Below, piece after piece: positions 7,830 through 14,332 of a stretch of 14,332 nt of DNA. Numbering within the stretch: the stretch's first letter is position 1; the number at the start of each line of letters is the position of its first letter. Position numbers and translations under genes: made by a program. The notes under the pieces were generated by a model. It had not been told where the DNA came from, searched no databases, and saw only the letters and a list, made by a program, of their open reading frames with translations. Where the stretch lies: contig CAZAMT010000079.1 in assembly GCA_964486145.1 (NCBI GenBank), forward strand, positions 1 to 14,332, read 5' to 3'. Source of the DNA: CAZAMT01 sp964486145. Its GTDB lineage: Bacteria; Bacteroidota; Bacteroidia; Bacteroidales; JAAAOM01.

Positions 7830-8564
7830 TTACAAAACTCCCCTTCCGTTTTTCTTTTGCAATGCCAGTTTTAATTCTACCATCGTTGGAGCCTCCAATT
7901 TTAAAGAAGTAAAGGCATCTCCAATGTTCTCGAGGTAATGGGCATCTGAATTCTGTATGAACGTGTATTTTTTTAATTCAGGATGCTGCTCCAGGAAAGG
8001 TGTTACGCGCTGATTTTTGGATAGTTCCACTGCATCCACTGTTAGATTCCCGGGTATAAAGCCAAGTTGTGAGAGAATACCGTTACCCTGGCGATCGATG
8101 TGAGCAGGGATAAAAATACCATTCAGTTCATGCACCTGTTTTTCAACCTGGTTTATGGTTGCTGAAATGGAAGCAATCAACAATTCACTGATCTCCTCTT
8201 TTATCATTTCATTTGCATCCACCACCACCTGATCTCCAAATCTTGCTGGTTTATTAACAATTCCCCGGTAATTTTTTTCAAGAAACTTTTGAAATTCCTG
8301 ACAAAGAACGTATGATTCAAAGAAAGCCAGGCAATGAACTTCCTCCGCTGTATTCACCTCCACCCCAAAAAACAGAGCAATTCCATTTTCATCAGCCAGT
8401 TGCTTCATCACCGGCAATTGCTTTGTGGAATTATGATCTGTAATTCCAAGGATGTCAATTTTTTTATGAACTGCCTGCTGAATGATGTTTTTCGGCCCCA
8501 TCTCCAGATCCGCACAAGGAGATAAAACCGTATGAACATGCAAGTCAGCCTTATATGTTTTCAT
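7830..8564 (-). CDS. PHP-domain metal-dependent phosphoesterase-like protein
   Basis: A 244-residue protein of the PHP (polymerase and histidinol phosphatase) superfamily, predicted to bind two or three metal ions and hydrolyse a phosphoester. The motifs are in the expected order: HVHT (His9, His11), TDHN (Asp43, His44), Glu69 in GVEVN, His77 in EEVHCLAFFE, PAHIDRQG (His155) and NSDAHYLENIG (Asp207, His209). The metal site looks complete, so an active enzyme is likely, but the substrate is not visible; relatives act on nucleotides, short oligonucleotides or histidinol phosphate. Its ATG overlaps the stop of the preceding DRTGG gene by four bases (ATGA), and an AAGGA motif just upstream is close to the start. 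PHP genes recur in sensory hydrogenase operons, so a role in that signalling is plausible but unproven. Confidence 0.88.
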   Translation of the reverse strand: MKTYKADLHVHTVLSPCADLEMGPKNIIQQAVHKKIDILGITDHNSTKQLPVMKQLADENGIALFFGVEVNTAEEVHCLAFFESYVLCQEFQKFLEKNYRGIVNKPARFGDQVVVDANEMIKEEISELLIASISATINQVEKQVHELNGIFIPAHIDRQGNGILSQLGFIPGNLTVDAVELSKNQRVTPFLEQHPELKKYTFIQNSDAHYLENIGDAFTSLKLEAPTMVELKLALQKKNGRGVL

Positions 8565-8899
8565 TCTTCCTTAAGAAGATTGTAAATCATTCCTGTTATT
8601 TCAAATGCACTTTTATTTGTTCCCAGTAAAGGGATTCCCTCCTCATTGCTTTTTGCAAGGGCATCATCCTGAGGTTTATGACCTGAAACAAGGATGATGG
8701 CAGCCAAATCGTTCAATGAGGCTACAGCAACCACATTGATGTGAGATTGCATTGTAACCCACACGTCACCATCGGTTGCATTACCCATTACATCGCTCAA
8801 TAAGTCAGAGGTATAACCTCCTTTCACTTCATTTTCCAATGAATCAGAACCTCCATATACAGTGAGGTTTAATTTTGTTACCAAATCAGCTACCTTCAT
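8561..8899 (-). CDS. DRTGG-domain protein, downstream copy
   Basis: A 112-residue single-domain protein of the DRTGG family, a fold also found in phosphotransacetylase- and CBS-associated regulatory regions and proposed to bind a ligand. It shares with the copy at 10713-11063 the layout of a small GG-containing N-terminal part (YGG...GGYTSDLLSDVM), a hydrophobic core strand set and the final SAFEITGMIYNLLKE helix. I chose the ATG at 8897-8899, not the longer form starting at 8962. An AAAGGAG motif (8906-8912) lies six bases upstream, the 21 extra residues do not resemble the family, and the longer form would overlap the hydrogenase-like gene by 77 bases. The chosen start overlaps that gene by 14 bases. 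Function unknown; a sensory or adaptor role is inferred from the neighbours. Confidence 0.85.
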   Translation of the reverse strand: MKVADLVTKLNLTVYGGSDSLENEVKGGYTSDLLSDVMGNATDGDVWVTMQSHINVVAVASLNDLAAIILVSGHKPQDDALAKSNEEGIPLLGTNKSAFEITGMIYNLLKEE

Positions 8900-10277
8900 C
8901 TTTTGCTCCTTTCTTTGAACAGTCTTTATCCAGCCGGTCGTGCCCCCATATCTTGTCAACAATACGGATGCTATGCTCCGGATGTAATTTTTTTGTTACC
9001 TGCATTTTCTTTTGTACAAACACACAATCAGAAATATCGGCCTTTTTCTTCACGATATCTTTTGCCAGTGCTTCACACGATGGTGATCCACATCCGCCAC
9101 AGTCAATACCCGGCAAAAAGCACATGATGTTTCTGACGCGTTCAAGCTTTTTCATTGCTTCAATCCGGTCATCATCGAGTTTGAGCATGGATCTTGGGTT
9201 AACCCTTGAAATTTCAATATGCTCAACAAGATACTTCTTCAGTTCGGGTTTGGTAGCCAGGGGAGCAATTTTGCCTGTTCGTATATCTTTTTTATACTGG
9301 TCGGCCCTGTTGTGCAACCTTTCCGTAGTTAAAAACCGGTTGGTTGGATTCAGTATTCCTCCTGCGCAACTCTGGTCACAAGCCCGAAGTTCGAGAAATT
9401 CAAATGTTCCGGCATCATCGTTTTCCACACTTTCAAGAAACTCGATCACATTATGTATCCCGTCGATAGCCAGGCTGCGGCCTTTTGCATGTGGAGATTC
9501 ACCAGCCGTGAGACTCCAAATCATTGCTTTATCAGACAATTGAGCTTTTGAAGGGATAACACACGATGTTTGTTTGTCATCGTTCAAACGTGCAACTATT
9601 TTGTTGTAAATGAAATTCATATTGATCACACCGTCAATGGCAGAAAATTCTTCACCTACCGGACTTTTAACTGCCGCTATTTTGGCGGCACACGGGGTGA
9701 TATAAAATATTCCGATATCCTTTTTAGGGAATCCACTTTCGATCAGTTGCTTTTTGTAAGACAATGCAGCAATATCCACCGGTGATTTCAACAACATGAT
9801 TTGATCGACCATTCCAGAAAACTTCACCTGTATCAGCCGAACTACAGCCGGACAAAAAGAAGACATAACCGGCTTTTTATCCTCATTCCTTTTAATGTAT
9901 CGGTTTATCTCCTGTCCGAGAATTTCAGCACCATGCTCTGCTTCGTACACATCCGTAAAGCCTTCTTCCATCAGGGCACTATAAATTCGGCGGGTAGGAA
10001 TATCTCTTGGAAACTGACCAATGAGAACAGCAGGAACAATAGCTACCCGGTATTTGAAATCAAAAATCCTGGAAAAATCATCCTGCTCAACAATAATGGC
10101 ATCAACCGGACATGCACGAACGCATTCACCACAATCAACACAACGGTTTGCCAATAATTTAGCTTTCCCGTTGCGTACACGAATTGCTTCCGTTGGACAT
10201 ACCTGCATACAATGTGTACATCCATAACAAACATCCTCAAGTATTTTCAACGCATGATGAAATTTACGTTGTTCCAT
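8886..10277 (-). CDS. HydS-like putative sensory [FeFe]-hydrogenase
   Basis: A 463-residue cytoplasmic protein. Domains in order: two 4Fe-4S ferredoxin motifs (Cys17/20/23/27 and Cys46/49/52/56); an H-cluster domain (about 75-345); and a C-terminal 4Fe-4S domain of the CX2CX4CX16C type (Cys393, Cys396, Cys401, Cys418). The H-cluster ligands are retained in divergent motifs: SSFCPAV (Cys142), TPCAAK (Cys196) and ACDQSCAGG (Cys300, Cys304). The proton-relay cysteine of catalytic enzymes is Phe141 here. Ligand retention with loss of the relay fits a low-turnover sensor of the group C type. Unlike many HydS proteins it ends without a PAS domain, so its output is presumably through partner proteins. 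The start at 10277 is chosen because GGAGG (10284-10288) lies six bases upstream; a start at 10301 would add eight basic residues without a ribosome site. The gene is 20 bases after the RsbW-like gene. Confidence 0.9.
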   Translation of the reverse strand: MEQRKFHHALKILEDVCYGCTHCMQVCPTEAIRVRNGKAKLLANRCVDCGECVRACPVDAIIVEQDDFSRIFDFKYRVAIVPAVLIGQFPRDIPTRRIYSALMEEGFTDVYEAEHGAEILGQEINRYIKRNEDKKPVMSSFCPAVVRLIQVKFSGMVDQIMLLKSPVDIAALSYKKQLIESGFPKKDIGIFYITPCAAKIAAVKSPVGEEFSAIDGVINMNFIYNKIVARLNDDKQTSCVIPSKAQLSDKAMIWSLTAGESPHAKGRSLAIDGIHNVIEFLESVENDDAGTFEFLELRACDQSCAGGILNPTNRFLTTERLHNRADQYKKDIRTGKIAPLATKPELKKYLVEHIEISRVNPRSMLKLDDDRIEAMKKLERVRNIMCFLPGIDCGGCGSPSCEALAKDIVKKKADISDCVFVQKKMQVTKKLHPEHSIRIVDKIWGHDRLDKDCSKKGAKDEGS

Positions 10278-10297
10278 TCGTAACCTCCGGTTTCCCT

Positions 10298-10711
10298 TCA
10301 ATTAAAATTAATCTCAATATCAAGTTCGGTGCCTACTCCCGGGGTGCTCCTGATATCAAGCTTATCAGCATTTCTGTTGATGTTTGGGAGCCCCATCCCT
10401 GCACCAAAACCCATTTCTCTAACCTGTTGTGATGCAGTTGAATACCCTTCCTGCATGGCTTTCTCAATGTTCTCAATTCCGGGGCCTTCATCCCGAAGCT
10501 GAACTGTAATTTTATCTGCATCAATATTCACCTGCATCGTTCCTTTTTCAGCGTGAGCAACTACATTTACCTCAGCCTCATAAATTGCTACAACTATTCG
10601 TTTGATCAACCTCATCTCAAGATTAAGTTGCTTTAAAACTTTTTTTACCTGACTGGAGGCATTTCCAGCTTTTGAGAAGTTGCCTCCTTCTATGGAATAC
10701 TTAAATTCCAT
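10298..10711 (-). CDS. RsbW/SpoIIAB-like anti-sigma-type serine kinase (HATPase)
   Basis: A 137-residue GHKL ATP-binding protein of the RsbW/SpoIIAB class. The N-box is YEAEVNVVAHA (44-54, with Glu45 and Asn49 in the expected places), the G1 box is DEGPGI (74-79) and the G2 region is GFGAGMGLPNI (101-111). Known members phosphorylate a serine in STAS anti-anti-sigma proteins and/or bind sigma factors, and are opposed by SpoIIE-type phosphatases; one is present at 1440-2624. No STAS or sigma-factor gene is in the window, so the target is unknown. AGGAGG (10721-10726), nine bases before the ATG, lies inside the last codons of the preceding DRTGG gene, only one base separates the two genes, and coupled translation is likely. 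Confidence 0.9.
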   Translation of the reverse strand: MEFKYSIEGGNFSKAGNASSQVKKVLKQLNLEMRLIKRIVVAIYEAEVNVVAHAEKGTMQVNIDADKITVQLRDEGPGIENIEKAMQEGYSTASQQVREMGFGAGMGLPNINRNADKLDIRSTPGVGTELDIEINFN

Positions 10712-10712
10712 T

Positions 10713-11063
10713 CTAAAAAACCTCCTTTAATCCAGCATTGTACAAAATCCCACTGGCAGCGTACATTGATTTCGGACACTCCATGAGAATCATGTCAAGC
10801 TCTTCTGCCAGTACAATCATTTCTTCACTTACCTTTTTATTTCGAACAAACAAAATGGCCGTAATATCTGACATTTCTGCCGTTCTAATGGTTTGAAGAT
10901 TTGTCAAACCGGTAATCAGCAATAGATTATCAGAATCAACGGTGAGGACATCACTCATTAAATCAGATGAAAAAGCGCGATTTACCAAACGCCCGTCATC
11001 AATGTGGTTTAAACCACAAATTATTTTACCACCAGTTAAACCGGCAACATCTTTTATTAACAT
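10713..11063 (-). CDS. DRTGG-domain protein, first gene of the hydrogenase cluster
   Basis: A 116-residue single-domain protein with the DRTGG-family layout: KDVAGLTGGKIICG near the N-terminus, the SSDLMSDVL segment (32-40, parallel to TSDLLSDVM in the second copy), LLLITGLTNLQTIRTAEM, ILFVRNKKVSEEM and a C-terminal helix SMYAASGILYNAGL. The two copies are clearly divergent paralogues, not duplicates. It opens the minus-strand cluster, with a 5' leader of about 50 bases if the candidate -7 box at 11120-11127 is used. No Shine-Dalgarno motif precedes its own ATG, but its last codons carry the one for the RsbW-like gene. A ligand-binding or adaptor role beside the sensory hydrogenase is inference. 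Confidence 0.82.
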   Translation of the reverse strand: MLIKDVAGLTGGKIICGLNHIDDGRLVNRAFSSDLMSDVLTVDSDNLLLITGLTNLQTIRTAEMSDITAILFVRNKKVSEEMIVLAEELDMILMECPKSMYAASGILYNAGLKEVF

Positions 11064-11119
11064 GGTTTTAAGTAAATTTTAGAACTTGAGGTAAGGAAAA
11101 TATACGCTGAATTCTGCTG

Positions 11120-11127
11120 CAAATATA
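11120..11127 (-). promoter_or_regulatory. Candidate -7 box for the hydrogenase cluster
   Basis: On the minus strand this reads TATATTTG, an exact match to the Bacteroidota -7 consensus TAnnTTTG. It would start transcription near 11113, about 50 bases before the first ATG at 11063. No good TTTG -33 box is found 19-21 bases further upstream (near 11147-11151), so the promoter may be weak or need an activator. It is the only exact TAnnTTTG I found on this strand in the gap. Confidence 0.45.
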
Positions 11128-11155
11128 CGTAAGATAAACGTCAATCCGGTGTTAT

Positions 11156-11171
11156 TGTTATTTAAATAACA
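11156..11171. promoter_or_regulatory. Palindromic operator candidate, Rex-like
   Basis: TGTTATTTAAATAACA is a perfect 16-bp palindrome in the divergent gap, centred about 50 bases upstream of the predicted cluster transcription start. Extended to 18 bases (11155-11172) it matches the clostridial-type Rex consensus TTGTTAANNNNTTAACAA at 11 of 14 fixed positions. Rex is a repressor that senses NADH/NAD+ and controls hydrogenase and fermentation genes in other bacteria. The TGTTA-N6-TAACA shape would also suit a CRP/FNR-family protein, so the regulator's identity is open. Confidence 0.5.
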
Positions 11172-11326
11172 GAAATATATATTGGTTCTAAATAGTAGGT
11201 TCAACCTTCTGTTTCACTGTTTTACCGGTATTTAATCCACATTTTCAGAAATCAAAAAGCAAAAAATGATCAATATCACCAACAATCATCCGGTAATCTG
11301 TTTTAAAAAGTCATTTGAAAATAAAT

Positions 11327-11334
11327 TATCTTTG
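11327..11334 (+). promoter_or_regulatory. Candidate -7 box for the M1 peptidase gene
   Basis: TATCTTTG matches TAnnTTTG exactly and would give a transcript starting about 20 bases before the ATG at 11361, a typical short Bacteroidota leader. The -33 region near 11301-11304 is TTTT, a weak match to TTTG with a spacer of 22. No Shine-Dalgarno motif lies before the start codon. Confidence 0.45.
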
Positions 11335-11360
11335 ACAAGTCAAAGGCTAACATTAATTTT

Positions 11361-14321
11361 ATGAAACGCAATTCTATTTTTACCTTCATCCTTTATTTAC
11401 TGTTTCCTACTTTTATTCAAGGCCAAAGCAAAGCGTATTTTCAACAGGAAGTAAATTATGATATTTCGGTTGTCCTGAATGATCAAAATCACATGCTTGA
11501 TGGCTTTATTGAGATAGAATACATGAACAATTCACCGGATGAATTGGATTTTATTTATTTCCACCTCTGGCCAAACGCTTACAAAAACAATGAGACGGCT
11601 CTTGCAAAACAGCAATTCCAGATAAATGGCAAGTCGAAATTGTTTCAACTGGATTCAAATCGGGGTTACATTGATTCATTGGACTTCAAAGTAAACGGTA
11701 AACAAATCATATGGGAATATGACATCGGCCATATTGATATCTGCAACCTAACCCTGAATGAACCTCTGCAACCAGGAGACAAAATAAATATTTCTACACC
11801 GTTCAGGGTTAAACTTCCCCGGGGAGGAATTTCCCGCCTTGGCCACGTAGGACAATCATACCAAATAACCCAATGGTATCCAAAACCGGCCGTTTACGAT
11901 AACAGGGGATGGCACCCGATGCCATACCAGGACAAAGGAGAATTTTATTCTGAATTTGGAACATATCGTGTGAAAATTACCCTGCCTGAAGAATATACCG
12001 TGGCAGCCTCAGGAAAGCTGCTTACCGAATCGGAAATGGAGCGGTTAAACATGCTGAGCAATAATAATAAACCAAAAAACAGTAATACAGAATCTCTGAA
12101 ACAAAGCAATGGCAAAATGAAAACCATCGAATATGTTATGGAAAATGTCCACGACTTTGCATGGTTTTCTGATAAAAATTACATTGTAAACAAGGACTCG
12201 ATTCAATTACCAAATTCAGGGGAAGTTGTCACAACATGGGCATTTTACGATTCAACCCAGTCAGGATTATGGGACAGGGCAACACACTACATCAATGATG
12301 CTGTTTATTTTTATTCAGAAAAAGTGGGAGATTATCCTTTCGATCAGTGCACGGCCGTTGCCGGACCACTGGGTTCAGGAGGCGGAATGGAATATCCCGG
12401 AATAACCATTGTTGGCACTACCATAGATTCTGTCTCGCTAAACCAGGTTATTATGCACGAAGTAGGACATAACTGGTTTTATGCTATTCTCGGCTCAAAC
12501 GAACGCATGTACCCTTTTATGGATGAAGGCATAAATTCCTACTACGAAATGCAGTACATGCTATCGAGGTATCCGGATCTTTATTTGGACGATTATGCAA
12601 ATATGCCTCCCTGGCTTGCTTCGTTGCTTGACATGGATTCAATACCCTATTACATGTATTACTTTATACCATATGAAATAGCTGCAAAAATGAATTACGA
12701 CCAAAGCAGTTTTCTTCACTCCGATGCCTATAACATGTACAATTATTTTGCAATTACATACCTTAAAAATGCATTTGCTTTAAACTACTTAAAAGAATCG
12801 GTGGGTGAAGCAAACATGGATAAAGCCATGCAGCATTTTTATGAAGAATGGAAGTTCCGGCATCCATACCCGGAAGACTTCAGGAACAGCCTTGAAGAAA
12901 GTCTTGATGCTGATGTTGGCTGGTTTTTTGATCAACTGCTGCCAACCACCCGAAAAGTCGATTATAAAATAAAAAGAGCGAAAGGCGATAGTGTACTTAT
13001 TATCAATTCAGGCAATGTTCAATCACCGTTTGTGCTTCAGGGTTTCAAGGATGGAAAACAAGTTTTTTCTGATTGGTATCAGCCAATAACAGATGAAAAT
13101 TGGGTAACAACACCAACCTCTCAGATTGACATGCTTACCCTTGACAACAATTTCAAAACTACCGATTTATACAGGAGCAACAATTATTATCAAATGAAGG
13201 GGCTCAACAAAAAGTTAGAGCCACTGAAGTTTAAATTTCTTTTGGGGCTGGAAGAACCTTCGAGAACAACCATCTATTATTCACCGATGGCAGCTTGGAA
13301 CAATCACAATAAAACCATGGCAGGATTTTGGTTGCATAGTGGAATTTTCAAGAAAAAAAGAGTTGAATATCAGCTACTTCCGATGTATGCTTTTGGAAAT
13401 AATGATTTGGCAGGGTCGGCAAGATTCAATGTATTTTTTCCGTTACAAGGTGGTATTTTTCGAAACATCGACTTTTCGCTTTCCGGAGTCAGGTATGGCT
13501 ATACAACACGATCCAGTTTCAATAGAATTACCGCAGGATTGGATTTCTTGTTTGATACCCCCCTTGAGAAAAAAGTATTTAACTCCCTACATACCAGGTA
13601 TACTTTTGCATCCGACATGCAATACCTCCTGGATAGGGAACAAGATCCCCCTTACGATTATTTTTACAACCTGTCGTACAGCCATCAAAAAAAGGGAAGG
13701 ATCAATCCATATAAAATTGTTGCAGACCTGGAATCAGGACCAAAATATATAAAAGCGACATTGGACGCCAATTACAAAATATCGTACACATCCCGTGGCG
13801 GGTTGAATATCAGATTATTCCTGGGTAAGTTTATTGTGAACAACAATCCTTCCTTCATATATGATTTCAGTCTTTCGGGAAGAAAAGGCGGACAGGACTA
13901 TACATTTGAACATGTTTTTTTAAACAGATTTGGAAATTATCCTGATGACTTATTTAGTCGGCAGTTTATTGATGTTGATGGTGGATTTGCATCGTTTTTC
14001 CCTTTTGGATATAGCGATGACTGGTTGGGAGCCGTGAATTTAACTTCCAACATCCCGAAAATTCCCCTGGTAAAGCCTTTTGTTAATGCTGGTTTCACAA
14101 AAGCAGAAAATTACAACGATGAATTCACGGTTTACACGGAAGGAGGCTTGATGATTGGCGGAAAAATATTCGGAATTTATTTCCCAATGTTCAGTTCAGA
14201 AGACATTCAGTCGTATCTTTCAGACAATACTTCAAGCTACTGGCAACGGGTACGTTTTGTGCTGCGATTGAAAGAGTTGAATCCGTTTAAACTTCGCGAA
14301 CTTATTTTATTCACGATGTAA
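11361..14321 (+). CDS. Secreted M1-family metallopeptidase with barrel-like C-terminus
   Basis: A 986-residue exported protein. Residues 1-22 form a signal peptide (basic start, hydrophobic core, likely cut near IQG/QSK) with no lipobox cysteine. A beta-rich N-terminal domain follows (about 28-290). The gluzincin domain has HEVGH (366-370) with Glu389 nineteen residues after His370, giving HExxH-x18-E zinc ligands as in M1 aminopeptidases. The substrate-binding GxMEN motif appears as GGMEYPG (341-347), with Tyr in place of Asn. A Ser/Asn/Lys-rich insert spans about 230-255. From about residue 615 the sequence changes to many short alternating hydrophobic/aromatic strands separated by polar turns, which suggests an outer-membrane beta-barrel. 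If so, the peptidase would be tethered to the outer membrane. It is divergent from the hydrogenase cluster, and no functional link is evident. Confidence 0.88.
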   Translation: MKRNSIFTFILYLLFPTFIQGQSKAYFQQEVNYDISVVLNDQNHMLDGFIEIEYMNNSPDELDFIYFHLWPNAYKNNETALAKQQFQINGKSKLFQLDSNRGYIDSLDFKVNGKQIIWEYDIGHIDICNLTLNEPLQPGDKINISTPFRVKLPRGGISRLGHVGQSYQITQWYPKPAVYDNRGWHPMPYQDKGEFYSEFGTYRVKITLPEEYTVAASGKLLTESEMERLNMLSNNNKPKNSNTESLKQSNGKMKTIEYVMENVHDFAWFSDKNYIVNKDSIQLPNSGEVVTTWAFYDSTQSGLWDRATHYINDAVYFYSEKVGDYPFDQCTAVAGPLGSGGGMEYPGITIVGTTIDSVSLNQVIMHEVGHNWFYAILGSNERMYPFMDEGINSYYEMQYMLSRYPDLYLDDYANMPPWLASLLDMDSIPYYMYYFIPYEIAAKMNYDQSSFLHSDAYNMYNYFAITYLKNAFALNYLKESVGEANMDKAMQHFYEEWKFRHPYPEDFRNSLEESLDADVGWFFDQLLPTTRKVDYKIKRAKGDSVLIINSGNVQSPFVLQGFKDGKQVFSDWYQPITDENWVTTPTSQIDMLTLDNNFKTTDLYRSNNYYQMKGLNKKLEPLKFKFLLGLEEPSRTTIYYSPMAAWNNHNKTMAGFWLHSGIFKKKRVEYQLLPMYAFGNNDLAGSARFNVFFPLQGGIFRNIDFSLSGVRYGYTTRSSFNRITAGLDFLFDTPLEKKVFNSLHTRYTFASDMQYLLDREQDPPYDYFYNLSYSHQKKGRINPYKIVADLESGPKYIKATLDANYKISYTSRGGLNIRLFLGKFIVNNNPSFIYDFSLSGRKGGQDYTFEHVFLNRFGNYPDDLFSRQFIDVDGGFASFFPFGYSDDWLGAVNLTSNIPKIPLVKPFVNAGFTKAENYNDEFTVYTEGGLMIGGKIFGIYFPMFSSEDIQSYLSDNTSSYWQRVRFVLRLKELNPFKLRELILFTM

Positions 14322-14332
14322 TTAGCAACGTA

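Larger units (their letters stand above)
11064..11360. other. Divergent intergenic region between hydrogenase cluster and M1 peptidase
   Basis: A 297-bp AT-rich region with no gene. It carries the candidate minus-strand -7 box (11120-11127), the 16-bp palindrome (11156-11171) and a candidate + strand -7 box (11327-11334). The remaining sequence, about 11172-11326, shows A-rich tracts but nothing I can assign. Confidence 0.7.

Noticed and set aside
8900..8962. Upstream start for the second DRTGG gene adding 21 residues
   Set aside because: The start at 8899 has AAAGGAG at ideal spacing; the extension is not family-like and would deepen the overlap with the HydS-like gene.
8875..9543. 222-residue open frame on the + strand
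   Set aside because: It lies entirely opposite the HydS-like and DRTGG genes, has Ser/Cys-rich composition typical of antisense frames, and matches no family.
10278..10301. Upstream start for the HydS-like gene adding eight residues
   Set aside because: GGAGG at 10284-10288 points to the ATG at 10275-10277, and the extra basic residues are not needed for the ferredoxin domain.

Overview
The window most likely comes from an anaerobic or fermentative member of the Bacteroidota, probably Bacteroidales/Marinilabiliales-like. The genus-level assignment is inference. The grounds are AT-rich non-coding DNA, two candidate promoters with the Bacteroidota-type -7 box (TAnnTTTG), no Shine-Dalgarno motif before the flanking housekeeping-type genes, and a large secreted M1-type metallopeptidase with a barrel-like C-terminus.

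Layout. Positions 1-300 hold no convincing gene: a GC-rich block of about 70 bases is followed by very AT-rich DNA. On the + strand come mltG (301-1374), a murein endolytic transglycosylase, and a SpoIIE/PP2C-type serine phosphatase (1440-2624). Convergent to these, across a shared hairpin, is a tight ten-gene minus-strand cluster (11063 down to 2692). In transcription order it encodes a DRTGG protein, an RsbW-like anti-sigma-type kinase, a HydS-like putative sensory [FeFe]-hydrogenase, a second DRTGG protein, a PHP-domain protein, a HATPase-only protein, a small thioredoxin-like 2Fe-2S protein, HydB (NuoF-like), HydA (catalytic [FeFe]-hydrogenase) and HydC (NuoE-like). A 297-bp divergent intergenic region follows, and then a + strand M1-like peptidase (11361-14321).

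How the genes fit together. HydA, HydB and HydC form a complete NAD(H)-linked trimeric hydrogenase of the electron-bifurcating/confurcating type, coupling H2 to NAD(H) and ferredoxin. The leading half of the cluster looks like its sensing and signalling arm. The HydS-like protein keeps all four H-cluster cysteine ligands but has Phe where catalytic enzymes have the proton-relay Cys. It sits beside an RsbW-type kinase and DRTGG domains, with the SpoIIE phosphatase at the far end. This resembles the phosphatase-linked putative sensory [FeFe]-hydrogenases (often called group C3). A 16-bp perfect palindrome in the divergent region resembles a Rex (NADH/NAD+ sensor) operator and could add redox control. 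No STAS-domain substrate, sigma factor or HydEFG maturase is in the window.

Five of the ten cluster genes have a good Shine-Dalgarno sequence at the expected distance, unlike the flanking genes. That, with a gene content familiar from Firmicutes and Thermotogota, is consistent with horizontal acquisition of the cluster.
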